Shown in pieces: positions 1 through 5,828 of a stretch of DNA of 9,933 nucleotides. Each line of letters opens with the position of its first letter. Position 1 is the first letter of the stretch. The notes under the pieces were generated by a model. The model ran no database searches. It was not told the DNA's origin and worked only from the letters and a program-made list of their open reading frames with translations. Position numbers and translations under genes: made by a program. The DNA lies in contig CALZQD010000042.1 in assembly GCA_945828175.1 (NCBI GenBank), forward strand, positions 1 through 9,933, given 5' to 3'. The DNA is from an uncultured Bacteroidales bacterium. Its GTDB lineage: Bacteria > Bacteroidota > Bacteroidia > Bacteroidales > Muribaculaceae.

Positions 1-102
1 ACATAGCCCGCTATGCTCCTTAGCTCTAAAATGAAATGTCTTTCAAAAATAACTTTGATTTATCCGGGCATTAATTTTTTCGAGTTACTTATTAATGTTG
101 CG
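1..102. other. AT-rich non-coding edge, downstream of phage-like genes
   Basis: This short AT-rich stretch follows the stop codon of the minus-strand 185-residue gene. I see no believable gene. Two TAnnTTTG-type -10 elements overlap on opposite strands: TAACTTTG at 50-57 on the plus strand and TATTTTTG at 44-51 on the minus strand. Neither has a TTTG box about 20 bases upstream, so I do not call a promoter. If the plus-strand element were active, its transcript would run antisense into the 185-residue gene. Confidence 0.4.
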
Positions 103-660
103 TTATCTCTCAAAAGGGTCATAGACCGGTATCGTCGACAGGGCGCTCTCGTCGAGGATGAAGACCGCTTTGCCGGGGTCGACGGCAGCCGAGATTCTCA
201 GCGGCACCGTCAACGCGCCGCGGACTTCTGAGGCCGGCGCCACGCAGAGTATATCGTCTTCGATCCATGCCATCGGCTCTGTCTTCGAACCGCTGAAGAA
301 CGGATTGGCCAACAACGATATCAGCCTCGCGGGTGGAGTCTTCCTCACCTTGGCCGACGTCGCCCAGCCGGCGAGCCGCACCTCGAAGACGCGGCAGACG
401 TCGAGCGGCAGGGCCGTGCGCCCTATGTTGCAGCCGTCGGTCGAAAAGGCGACGCGCGGCGAGATGTCCTCGAGGGCCAGATAGCGGCGGTCGCCGCGGT
501 AGAGCAGGTCGAGATACCACTGGCGTGCGCGCCCCTCGATTGAGCGGTCGACGTCGATGCCGTCGTGGCGCGTGATGCCGCAGGCCGTCACCGCAGGCTC
601 AAGCCCGGCGCGCTCGCGCCACAGACGTGTCATCTCGTCTTTAGTGTAGGTCACTTTCAT
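103..660 (-). CDS. Unrecognised 185-aa protein, probable phage structural or connector protein
   Basis: I do not recognise this family. The product is 185 residues, soluble-looking, with no signal peptide or membrane segment. The first 50 residues are charged and look helical; the rest looks beta-rich, with a conspicuous central stretch LPLDVCRVFEVRLAGWA at about residues 84-100 and LLANPFF at about 115-121. Its ATG overlaps the TGA of the upstream capsid-like gene in an ATGA tetranucleotide (657-660), so the two are probably translationally coupled and made together. In tailed phages the gene after the major capsid gene often encodes a head-tail connector or completion protein, and the length fits that role. 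This rests on position only. The reading frame is intact, and no gene follows within the next 102 bases of the window. Confidence 0.6.
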   Translation of the reverse strand: MKVTYTKDEMTRLWRERAGLEPAVTACGITRHDGIDVDRSIEGRARQWYLDLLYRGDRRYLALEDISPRVAFSTDGCNIGRTALPLDVCRVFEVRLAGWATSAKVRKTPPARLISLLANPFFSGSKTEPMAWIEDDILCVAPASEVRGALTVPLRISAAVDPGKAVFILDESALSTIPVYDPFER

Positions 661-1961
661 GCCTCTTCTTCCTCAGGGTCTTCGGTTACGCCGATGACGC
701 GCATGTGCGACTGGGGATAGCGCAGCACGAGGCACGAGCACTCGGTGATGACCACGGCGTCGGTGTTACGCACACCCGAGCGGCGCAGGTCGAGCTTCTC
801 GGCGTGGAAAGGCATGTGGACATACTTGGTCACATAATCGGGGTCGACGATAAAGCCGTCGGTCGCGTGGCCGCACTGGTCGAAGATCTCGGAGTGGAGC
901 ACATAGAGCGAGCCGAAGTTCGAGCGTATCTCCTTGAACTCGATGCCCCACTTGGCGAAGGTCTCGCCCGCCGAGACGACCTTGCCGTAGTCGATTCGGC
1001 TCAGAGCCTCGACCATCTTGGTGCCGGCGATAAGAATCTTGCGCTTCGAGCCGGCGTTTTTGGTGAAGGCCTCGCTGCAGAGCGTCACGAGCTTGCCCTC
1101 GGTCGGCGTCTTGATGTTGAGCGTGGTCTGGCGCGGAGTCTGGTTCCAGATGCCGCCGGTGAGATAGACGGTCTCGCGCTTGACGGGGTCGAAAATGGCC
1201 GACTTGGTACCGAAGAGGAAGTTCTTCTCCATGCCGAGGCGCATGTCGATGATGGCTGCCTCCTCGCGGTCTGAGAACGACCAGCCCACTTCTTTGTCGG
1301 CGATTTTGTGGAAGGTCGATTCCTCGACCTGCATCTTGAAGATCTGGCAGAAATTGTCGCTCTTCACGGGCAGGGCCGCAAACTGCGCCGTCTGCACGTC
1401 GAGTTCGGTCGCTGCGCGGCCCATTCTGACGATGCGCAGACCCGATGTCAGCGAGGGCAGTATTCGCGAACCGTCGTTGCGGCTCGTGTCGGCAACGCCG
1501 TTGACTGCCACGACCTCGATGCCGCCGGCGTCGGGCTTGCTGACTACATAGAGCACGAGCCCCGAAACGGCCTTGCCGTCGTCTGTCATGCCCTGGAGCT
1601 CGGGCAGGAGCAGCGTCTCCGAGACCTCGATGTGCTCGTCGCCGTCGGTCTTGATGACGTAGGTCGCCACGCCGGGCGCCTTGATTGTGCCGGGCTTGCC
1701 GCCGGCGGCTTCCGAGAGTGTGACTTCGGTCTTCTTGGTGTCTACGGCATAGTACTCGACCTTCATCGAACCGCAGGCGCGGGCCCCGCCGCAGCGCGAC
1801 AGCTGGTCGATAGGTGTCGACATCGGTCGCACTTTGACGATGCGCTCGTCGATAGTGTTTGAGAGCAGGTCGGGAGAAGCGCTCTCGACGATAGAAGTTG
1901 TCACCGGCCCGTCTGTAGCGATAGCGCCGCCATTGGCGCCTTCAATGATTTGTGTTGACAT
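657..1961 (-). CDS. Probable major capsid protein, SU10/HK97-like
   Basis: The 434-residue product resembles phage SU10-type major capsid proteins (HK97 fold), which form the icosahedral head. The suggestive part is the C-terminal two thirds: DNFCQIFKMQVEES (about 202-215), then an acidic helix with a GMEKNFLFG stretch (about 243-251), a TGGIWNQ segment, an ILIAGTKMVEAL strand-helix and a FGSLYVLHSE strand. The end runs DPDYVTKYVHMPF, then TECSCLVLRYPQSHMRVIGV and an acidic tail. This order matches my memory of the family but was not tested by a profile search. The N-terminal 200 residues look like an added beta-rich region, so the protein is longer than the roughly 330 residues I would expect. 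The start ATG follows an AT-rich leader without a Shine-Dalgarno sequence. No portal, terminase or protease gene is visible. A non-phage origin is unlikely but not excluded. Confidence 0.6.
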   Translation of the reverse strand: MSTQIIEGANGGAIATDGPVTTSIVESASPDLLSNTIDERIVKVRPMSTPIDQLSRCGGARACGSMKVEYYAVDTKKTEVTLSEAAGGKPGTIKAPGVATYVIKTDGDEHIEVSETLLLPELQGMTDDGKAVSGLVLYVVSKPDAGGIEVVAVNGVADTSRNDGSRILPSLTSGLRIVRMGRAATELDVQTAQFAALPVKSDNFCQIFKMQVEESTFHKIADKEVGWSFSDREEAAIIDMRLGMEKNFLFGTKSAIFDPVKRETVYLTGGIWNQTPRQTTLNIKTPTEGKLVTLCSEAFTKNAGSKRKILIAGTKMVEALSRIDYGKVVSAGETFAKWGIEFKEIRSNFGSLYVLHSEIFDQCGHATDGFIVDPDYVTKYVHMPFHAEKLDLRRSGVRNTDAVVITECSCLVLRYPQSHMRVIGVTEDPEEEEA

Positions 1962-2045
1962 AGCTTAAGATTAATTTTGAATGTTGAATTTGGAATTTTG
2001 TGTGATGAATGTTGTGTGTTTGATTGGTTTAATGATCTAAAGAGT

Positions 2046-2066
2046 TAATTGCTAATTGCTAATTAC
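2046..2066 (+). repeat. Heptamer array, three units of TAATTGC
   Basis: Units are TAATTGC (2046-2052), TAATTGC (2053-2059) and TAATTAC (2060-2066). A closely related sequence lies at 2453-2470 across the fabD stop codon. The array is in the presumed 5' leader of the capsid-like gene. Confidence 0.75.
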
Positions 2067-2076
2067 TAAAATTTTT

Positions 2077-2108
2077 GTCCTTATGTTTTCTGTCCTTCTG
2101 TTCTTTTT
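2077..2108 (+). repeat. Octamer array GTYCTTWT, cluster 1
   Basis: Four imperfect units with a step of 7-8 bases: GTCCTTAT (2077), GTTTTCT (2085), GTCCTTCT (2092) and GTTCTTTT (2100). The same unit recurs in this orientation at 2355-2385 and inverted at 2211-2237, so the pattern is not a single chance event. Confidence 0.7.
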
Positions 2109-2129
2109 ACTTGATGAATTTTTACAATG

Positions 2130-2162
2130 CAAATTTACAATATAGAATATCAATTTTGCAAG
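2130..2162 (-). promoter_or_regulatory. Candidate Bacteroidetes-type promoter for capsid-like gene
   Basis: On the minus strand TAAATTTG (2137 down to 2130) matches the TAnnTTTG -7 box exactly. Upstream, CTTG (2162 down to 2159) is one base off the TTTG -33 box, at a spacing of 21 bases. Transcription would begin near 2123, giving a leader of about 160 bases that includes octamer cluster 1 and the heptamer array. AT-rich DNA produces such matches by chance, so this is a candidate only. Confidence 0.4.
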
Positions 2163-2210
2163 TATTTTTGCAATTATTTTTCAATAAAATCACAAGTCGG
2201 TGATAATTAA

Positions 2211-2237
2211 GAACATAAGAACATAAGGCCATAAGAA
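2211..2237 (-). repeat. Octamer array GTYCTTWT, cluster 2 (inverted)
   Basis: On the plus strand the units read AACATAAG (2212-2219), AACATAAG (2220-2227) and GCCATAAG (2228-2235). Their complement, with unit GTTCTTAT, is the same motif as clusters 1 and 3. This cluster is inverted relative to those two. Confidence 0.7.
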
Positions 2238-2354
2238 TGGACGGCACTGTCGCAAAACCTGCTTCTATATCACTCAAAATCAAGGTGTATTCCTTATACT
2301 TAACCGCTTTGAGTTGCCTATCGCCTCCTCGGAGACGTACTTTAAAAACTTTCT

Positions 2355-2385
2355 GTCCTTTTGTCCTTCTGCCTTTTGTTCTTTT
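2355..2385 (+). repeat. Octamer array GTYCTTWT, cluster 3
   Basis: Units are GTCCTTTT (2355), GTCCTTCT (2363), GCCTTTT (2371) and GTTCTTTT (2378). The cluster lies about 10 bases beyond the U-tract of the fabD terminator and forms inverted flanks with cluster 2 around 2238-2350. Confidence 0.7.
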
Positions 2386-2393
2386 ATAATATC

Positions 2394-2438
2394 CCTCAAA
2401 AAACAACGCGAGCCGACAGAAACGACTGCCGGCTCGCG
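2394..2438 (-). terminator. Intrinsic terminator of fabD
   Basis: On the minus strand the arms CGCGAGCCGGCAG (2438 down to 2426) and CTGTCGGCTCGCG (2419 down to 2407) pair over 13 positions with one G-U wobble and a six-base loop. TTGTTTTTT follows. The wobble pairs only in the minus-strand transcript, which agrees with fabD ending 28 bases upstream. On the plus strand there is no comparable T-run. Confidence 0.9.
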
Positions 2439-2452
2439 CCTTATTTAATTAT

Positions 2453-2470
2453 TTGCTATTGCTGATTACT
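2453..2470 (+). repeat. Imperfect direct repeat overlapping the fabD stop codon
   Basis: TTGCTATTGCTGATTACT matches TTGCTAATTGCTAATTACT at 2049-2067 with one gap and one substitution. The fabD stop (2466-2468 on the minus strand) lies inside this copy. It is either a degenerate member of the heptamer array family or one end of an old recombination event. Confidence 0.5.
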
Positions 2471-3344
2471 GCATGCCGCTGACGGTGACAGCGGGATTGA
2501 TCTTGGCGACGAGGCCCTGAAGCACTTTGCCCGGACCGAGTTCGACGAACTCTGTGGCGCCGTCGGCAATCATGTTCTTGACCGACTGAGTCCAGCGCAC
2601 GGGAGCGGTGAGCTGCGCGATGAGGTTACCCTTGATTTCGGCGGGGTCGGTGTGGGGCAGCGCGTCGACATTCTGATAGACGGGGCATGCCGGAGTCTTG
2701 AATTCGGTGTGGTCGATAGCCTCGGCGAGTTCAGCGCGGGCAGGCTCCATGCAGGGCGAGTGGAAGGCACCGCCGACTTTGAGCTTGAGAGCGCGTTTTG
2801 CACCGGCGGCCTTGAGGAGCTCGCAGGCTTTGTCGATGGCCTCGACTTCGCCCGAGATGACGAGCTGACCTGGGCAGTTATAGTTGGCGCAGACAACGAC
2901 GCCGTCGACTGTCGAGCAGATCTCCTCGACTTTCTCGTCGGGAAGAGCGATGACGGCAGCCATCGTCGAAGGCTTGATTTCGCAGGCTTTCTGCATGGCG
3001 TGGGCGCGGGCGGCAACGAGACGCAGGCCGTCGTCGAAGCTGAGAGCGCCGGCGGCTACGAGAGCCGAGAATTCGCCGAGCGAGTGGCCGGCGACCATGT
3101 CGGGCTTGAAGTCAGCGCCGAGCGATTTGGCGAGGATGACTGAGTGGAGGAAGATAGCAGGTTGTGTGACCGCGGTCTGACGAAGGTCTTCGTCTGTACC
3201 GGCAAACATAAGGTCTGTGATGCGGAAACCGAGAATCTCGTTTGCGCGCTCAAAGAGCTCGCGGGCCTCGGGGTTGTTGTCGTAGAGGTCTTTGCCCATG
3301 CCGACAAACTGCGCTCCCTGGCCGGGAAATACGTATGCTTTCAT
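2466..3344 (-). CDS. fabD: Malonyl-CoA:acyl carrier protein transacylase
   Basis: This cytoplasmic enzyme moves malonyl groups from CoA to acyl carrier protein, supplying the extender unit for type II fatty acid synthesis. The 292-residue length is close to the family norm. Visible hallmarks are FPGQGAQ at 6-12, the nucleophile elbow GHSLGEFSA with Ser88, the substrate-binding arginine in AARAHAM (Arg113), NYNCPGQLVISG at about 154-165, the catalytic histidine in GGAFHSP (His195), and ELGPGKVL near the end. The catalytic residues are all present. The ATG at 3344 sits directly before the conserved N-terminal strand, so the start is secure. The gene stands alone, without fabH, fabG or acpP beside it. 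It has a TAACTTTG promoter element upstream and its own terminator downstream, and it diverges from tatA. Confidence 0.97.
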   Translation of the reverse strand: MKAYVFPGQGAQFVGMGKDLYDNNPEARELFERANEILGFRITDLMFAGTDEDLRQTAVTQPAIFLHSVILAKSLGADFKPDMVAGHSLGEFSALVAAGALSFDDGLRLVAARAHAMQKACEIKPSTMAAVIALPDEKVEEICSTVDGVVVCANYNCPGQLVISGEVEAIDKACELLKAAGAKRALKLKVGGAFHSPCMEPARAELAEAIDHTEFKTPACPVYQNVDALPHTDPAEIKGNLIAQLTAPVRWTQSVKNMIADGATEFVELGPGKVLQGLVAKINPAVTVSGMQ

Positions 3345-3390
3345 TGTCTTACCTATATTTATATGTTTGAATATTCCTTAAAAATCGCGG

Positions 3391-3398
3391 CAAAGTTA
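3391..3398 (-). promoter_or_regulatory. Probable -7 promoter box of fabD
   Basis: The minus strand reads TAACTTTG (3398 down to 3391), an exact match to the Bacteroidetes TAnnTTTG box, and predicts a leader of about 40 bases before the fabD ATG. No clear TTTG lies 19-21 bases upstream, so the -33 region is weak or atypical. It shares the short divergent spacer 3345-3470 with the tatA control region. Confidence 0.6.
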
Positions 3399-3420
3399 CG
3401 CATTTTTAGTGAAAAAGCAG

Positions 3421-3428
3421 TATCTTTA
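3421..3428 (+). promoter_or_regulatory. Weak candidate -7 box for tatA
   Basis: TATCTTTA differs from TAnnTTTG at the last base only and lies 43 bases before the tatA ATG. No TTTG is found at the usual distance upstream. The spacer to fabD is only 126 bases, so the tatA promoter should lie in it, and this is the best element I see there. Confidence 0.3.
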
Positions 3429-3470
3429 TGGTCAAATAATGAAAAATTTCCGCAATAACAGACATTATCT

Positions 3471-3716
3471 ATGACCGCATTGACTTTTATCCCCATTTTC
3501 TTAGGAAATCTCAGAGGCTGGGAGTGGATTATCATCCTGATTGTCGTACTGCTGCTCTTCGGCGGCAAGAAAATTCCCGAGCTCATGCGCGGCCTCGGCA
3601 AAGGCGTCCATTCGTTCAAGCAAGGTATCCAGGAAGCAAAGGACGAGATGAGCAAGCCCCTCGAATCAGATGAAAAGGCCGGCGCTGCCGCTACCAAAGG
3701 CAAAGACCGCGACTGA
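3471..3716 (+). CDS. tatA: Sec-independent protein translocase subunit TatA
   Basis: TatA forms the membrane-thinning or pore-forming assembly that moves folded, twin-arginine-signal proteins across the inner membrane. The 81-residue product has the standard layout: a short N-terminus, one membrane helix at about residues 18-30 ([14 protein letters not shown]), the Phe-Gly hinge at 30-31, an amphipathic helix ([28 protein letters not shown], about 33-60), and a charged Ala/Lys-rich tail. The helix begins close to the first ATG, and a later start would remove it, so this start is favoured. tatC follows after 36 bases. No tatB gene is present, as in minimal TatAC systems where one TatA/E-type protein serves both roles. 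No obvious Tat substrate gene lies nearby. Confidence 0.93.
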   Translation: MTALTFIPIFLGNLRGWEWIIILIVVLLLFGGKKIPELMRGLGKGVHSFKQGIQEAKDEMSKPLESDEKAGAAATKGKDRD

Positions 3717-3752
3717 CCCGCCGCACCACTCTCCGACACACAGCTCTGAGCG

Positions 3753-4577
3753 ATGGCAGACAAAAACGAAATGACATTCTGGGACCACCTCGACGACCTG
3801 CGCGGCACCCTGCTGCGCATCGCCGCCGTGTATATCGTCGTCTGCATCGCCGCTTTCGTCGCCATGCCTCGCATCTTCGACGAAATCATCATGGCGCCAT
3901 GCTCGGGCAGTTTCCCGCTCTACACCCTCTTCAACAGCCTCGCCGAGAAGGCCGGCGACCTATTCGGCGACTTCTCGACGGCGCCCGACTTCCACGTCGA
4001 CGTCGTCAGCCTCGAGCTGACATCGCAGTTCTTCATCCATATGTCGGCGACGTGCTGGCTATCGCTGGTCGTCTGCTTCCCGGTAATCATCTACTTCCTC
4101 TGGTCGTTCATCTCGCCGGGACTCTACGAGCACGAGAAGCGCGGCATCCGCAAGGCCTTCCTCTTCGGCAACCTGATGTTCTACCTCGGCGTCGCCACGG
4201 GCTATTTTCTCGTCTTCCCCCTGGCAGTCAGATTCCTGGCCGAATACCGCCTGAGCGAACACATCCAGGCCGTCGTCTCGCTCGACTCATATATGGATAA
4301 CTTCTTCACCCTCCTGCTGATGATGGGCCTTGTCTTCGAGCTGCCGCTGTTAGCCTGGCTCTTAGGCAAGATGGGGCTGATAACGCGCGCCTTCTTCAGC
4401 CGCTTCCGCCGCCACGCCGTCGTCGTGCTGCTCATCGTCGCAGCCCTCGTCACCCCGACGGGCGACCCCTTCACCCTCCTCGTCGTCTTCATTCCCCTTT
4501 ACGGCCTGTGGGAATTCAGCGCCGCCCTCGTTCCTCCGTCACACACACAACTACCTGTCGAAAATGAAAAACAATAG
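3753..4577 (+). CDS. tatC: Sec-independent protein translocase subunit TatC
   Basis: TatC is the polytopic inner-membrane receptor that binds twin-arginine signal peptides and recruits TatA. The 274-residue product shows the family signatures: an N-terminal FWDHLDDLR at 9-17, in the place of the usual HLxELR with Asp15 where E. coli has Glu15; SPGLYEHEKR at 121-130 with the conserved Glu128; FELP at 195-198; and TPTGDPFTLLVVFIPLYGLWE at about 234-254. Six hydrophobic segments are readable. The first periplasmic loop (about 48-92) seems some 30 residues longer than in E. coli TatC. The gene follows tatA by 36 bases and its last 14 bases overlap the start of the symporter gene, which suggests co-transcription and coupled translation. 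Confidence 0.95.
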   Translation: MADKNEMTFWDHLDDLRGTLLRIAAVYIVVCIAAFVAMPRIFDEIIMAPCSGSFPLYTLFNSLAEKAGDLFGDFSTAPDFHVDVVSLELTSQFFIHMSATCWLSLVVCFPVIIYFLWSFISPGLYEHEKRGIRKAFLFGNLMFYLGVATGYFLVFPLAVRFLAEYRLSEHIQAVVSLDSYMDNFFTLLLMMGLVFELPLLAWLLGKMGLITRAFFSRFRRHAVVVLLIVAALVTPTGDPFTLLVVFIPLYGLWEFSAALVPPSHTQLPVENEKQ

Positions 4578-5772
4578 ACCCGCGTCGAAGAAACGGCGCC
4601 CCAACCTACTGATTCTCATCGTCATCGCCATCGCAGCCGGCATCAGTGCCGGACTCGTCTCGCCCGACTGGCTCGTCAGGTGCTTCCTGACCTTCAACGG
4701 CATCTTCGGCGAGTTTCTCGGCTTCATCATCCCGCTGCTCATCGTCGGCTTCGTCGCCCCGGCCATCGCCGACATCGGCCTGCGCGCAGGCAGAATGCTC
4801 GTCGTCACCGCCCTGATAGCCTATCTCATGACCTTCGGCTCGGGCATGCTGTCATACCTAACAGCCTCGACGACATTCCCCTCGCTCATAGGCGCCGACG
4901 GCTTCATCGCCGCCGAAAACTCAGCCGACTCGCTCGCGCCATTCTTCACCATCGAAATCGAGCCGCTGATGAACGTCATGACCGCTCTCATCCTCGCCTT
5001 CGTCCTCGGGCTCGGCACAGCCTGCCTCACCACGACAGCCCTCAAGCGCGGCCTCGACGACTTCCGCAGCATCATCGCCCTGGTCATCAACAAGGTTATC
5101 ATACCGTTGCTGCCGCTCTATATCTTCGGTATCTTCATGTCGATGACCCAGGCCGGCCACGTCGGCCCCATCCTCTCGACCTTCGCCCGCATCATCGTCA
5201 TCATCTTCATCCTCCACGTCGTCCTGCTCGTGCTGCAGTACTGCATCGCAGCCATCATCGCCCGCAACAACCCCTTCAAGGCCCTGTGGTCGATGATGCC
5301 GGCCTACTTCACAGCCCTCGGCACCCAGTCGTCGGCAGCGACCATCCCCGTCACGCTCGAGCGCACCGTCGCGATGGGCGTCAACCGCGACATCGCCGGA
5401 TTCGTCGTGCCCCTCTGCGCCACCATACACATGTCAGGCTCGACCATGAAGATTGTCGCCTGCGCCATGGCAATCATAATCACCCACGGCATGCCCTACG
5501 ACGCCCCGATGTTTGCCGGTTTCATCGCCATGCTCGGCATATCGATCATCGCCGCCCCCGGCGTCCCCGGCGGAGCAATCATGGCCTCGCTCGGCGTCCT
5601 CTCGGCAATGCTCGGCTTCAGCGACACCGACAACGCCCTCATGATCGCCCTCTACATCGCCATGGACAGCTTCGGCACCGCCTGCAACGTCACCGGCGAC
5701 GGCGCCATCGCCCTCATCGTCAACCGCATTTACGGTAACAAGAAAGGAAATCACGATTTGCAAATCAGCTAA
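4564..5772 (+). CDS. Dicarboxylate/amino acid:cation symporter family protein (DAACS/SDF)
   Basis: This is a 402-residue inner-membrane secondary transporter of the GltPh/EAAT fold. The C-terminal core is clear: hairpin 1 GTQSSAATIPVT (253-264), the TM7 segment FVVPLCATIHMSGST (280-294), hairpin 2 APGVPGGAIM (331-340) and TM8 DSFGTACNVTGD (368-379). Aligned by eye to GltPh, the amino-group ligand Asp394 is kept (Asp368) and so are Asn401 and Asp405 (Asn375, Asp379). Arg397, which holds the acidic side chain, is Gly371, and Arg276 in hairpin 1 is Gln255. The NMD motif of TM7 is HMS. Aspartate or glutamate is therefore an unlikely substrate and the cation coupling may differ; a neutral solute is possible. 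The ATG lies inside tatC with a 14-base overlap. An in-frame later start would cut TM1. Confidence 0.85.
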   Translation: MKNNRPASKKRRPNLLILIVIAIAAGISAGLVSPDWLVRCFLTFNGIFGEFLGFIIPLLIVGFVAPAIADIGLRAGRMLVVTALIAYLMTFGSGMLSYLTASTTFPSLIGADGFIAAENSADSLAPFFTIEIEPLMNVMTALILAFVLGLGTACLTTTALKRGLDDFRSIIALVINKVIIPLLPLYIFGIFMSMTQAGHVGPILSTFARIIVIIFILHVVLLVLQYCIAAIIARNNPFKALWSMMPAYFTALGTQSSAATIPVTLERTVAMGVNRDIAGFVVPLCATIHMSGSTMKIVACAMAIIITHGMPYDAPMFAGFIAMLGISIIAAPGVPGGAIMASLGVLSAMLGFSDTDNALMIALYIAMDSFGTACNVTGDGAIALIVNRIYGNKKGNHDLQIS

Positions 5773-5788
5773 AAAACGACTAACTTTG
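5757..5788 (+). promoter_or_regulatory. Bacteroidetes-type promoter for lysS
   Basis: TTTG (5757-5760) and TAACTTTG (5781-5788) match both boxes of the Bacteroidetes housekeeping consensus exactly, with a 20-base spacer. The -33 box lies within the last codons of the symporter gene. Transcription should start near 5795, giving a leader of about 34 bases before the lysS ATG. This separates lysS (and probably pgi) from the upstream tat/symporter unit. Confidence 0.8.
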
Positions 5789-5828
5789 CAAGTCTTTTCA
5801 GTCGAAACATTATACGCATAACGAATAT

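Larger units (their letters stand above)
1962..2465. other. AT-rich spacer between capsid-like gene and fabD
   Basis: No convincing gene lies in these 504 bases. A minus-strand frame of 94 codons (2122-2406) runs through repeat arrays and the terminator region, has low-complexity lysine-rich ends, and is not called. What the spacer holds is a 7-base periodic array, three clusters of an 8-base repeat in alternating orientation, a candidate minus-strand promoter for the capsid gene and the fabD terminator. The block 2238-2350, between the two oppositely oriented octamer clusters, is less AT-rich than its surroundings and I cannot assign it. The AT content contrasts sharply with the GC-rich genes on both sides. 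Confidence 0.6.

Noticed and set aside
50..57. Plus-strand promoter TAACTTTG at the left edge
   Set aside because: No -33 box lies at the right distance and no plus-strand gene follows; only the antisense strand of the 185-residue gene would be transcribed.
2122..2406. Minus-strand frame of 94 codons between the capsid-like gene and fabD
   Set aside because: It covers two octamer arrays, the fabD terminator tail and AT-rich DNA, with low-complexity lysine-rich ends. No recognisable domain.
3359..3892. Minus-strand frame of 177 codons across the fabD-tatA spacer, tatA and the start of tatC
   Set aside because: It is a shadow of well-supported tatA and tatC and crosses the divergent promoter region. 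No domain is visible.
4680..5738. Long plus-strand frame of 352 codons inside the symporter gene
   Set aside because: Its product is almost only Arg, His, Pro and Leu, as expected from an alternative frame of C-rich codons. The frame used by the symporter has clear family motifs.
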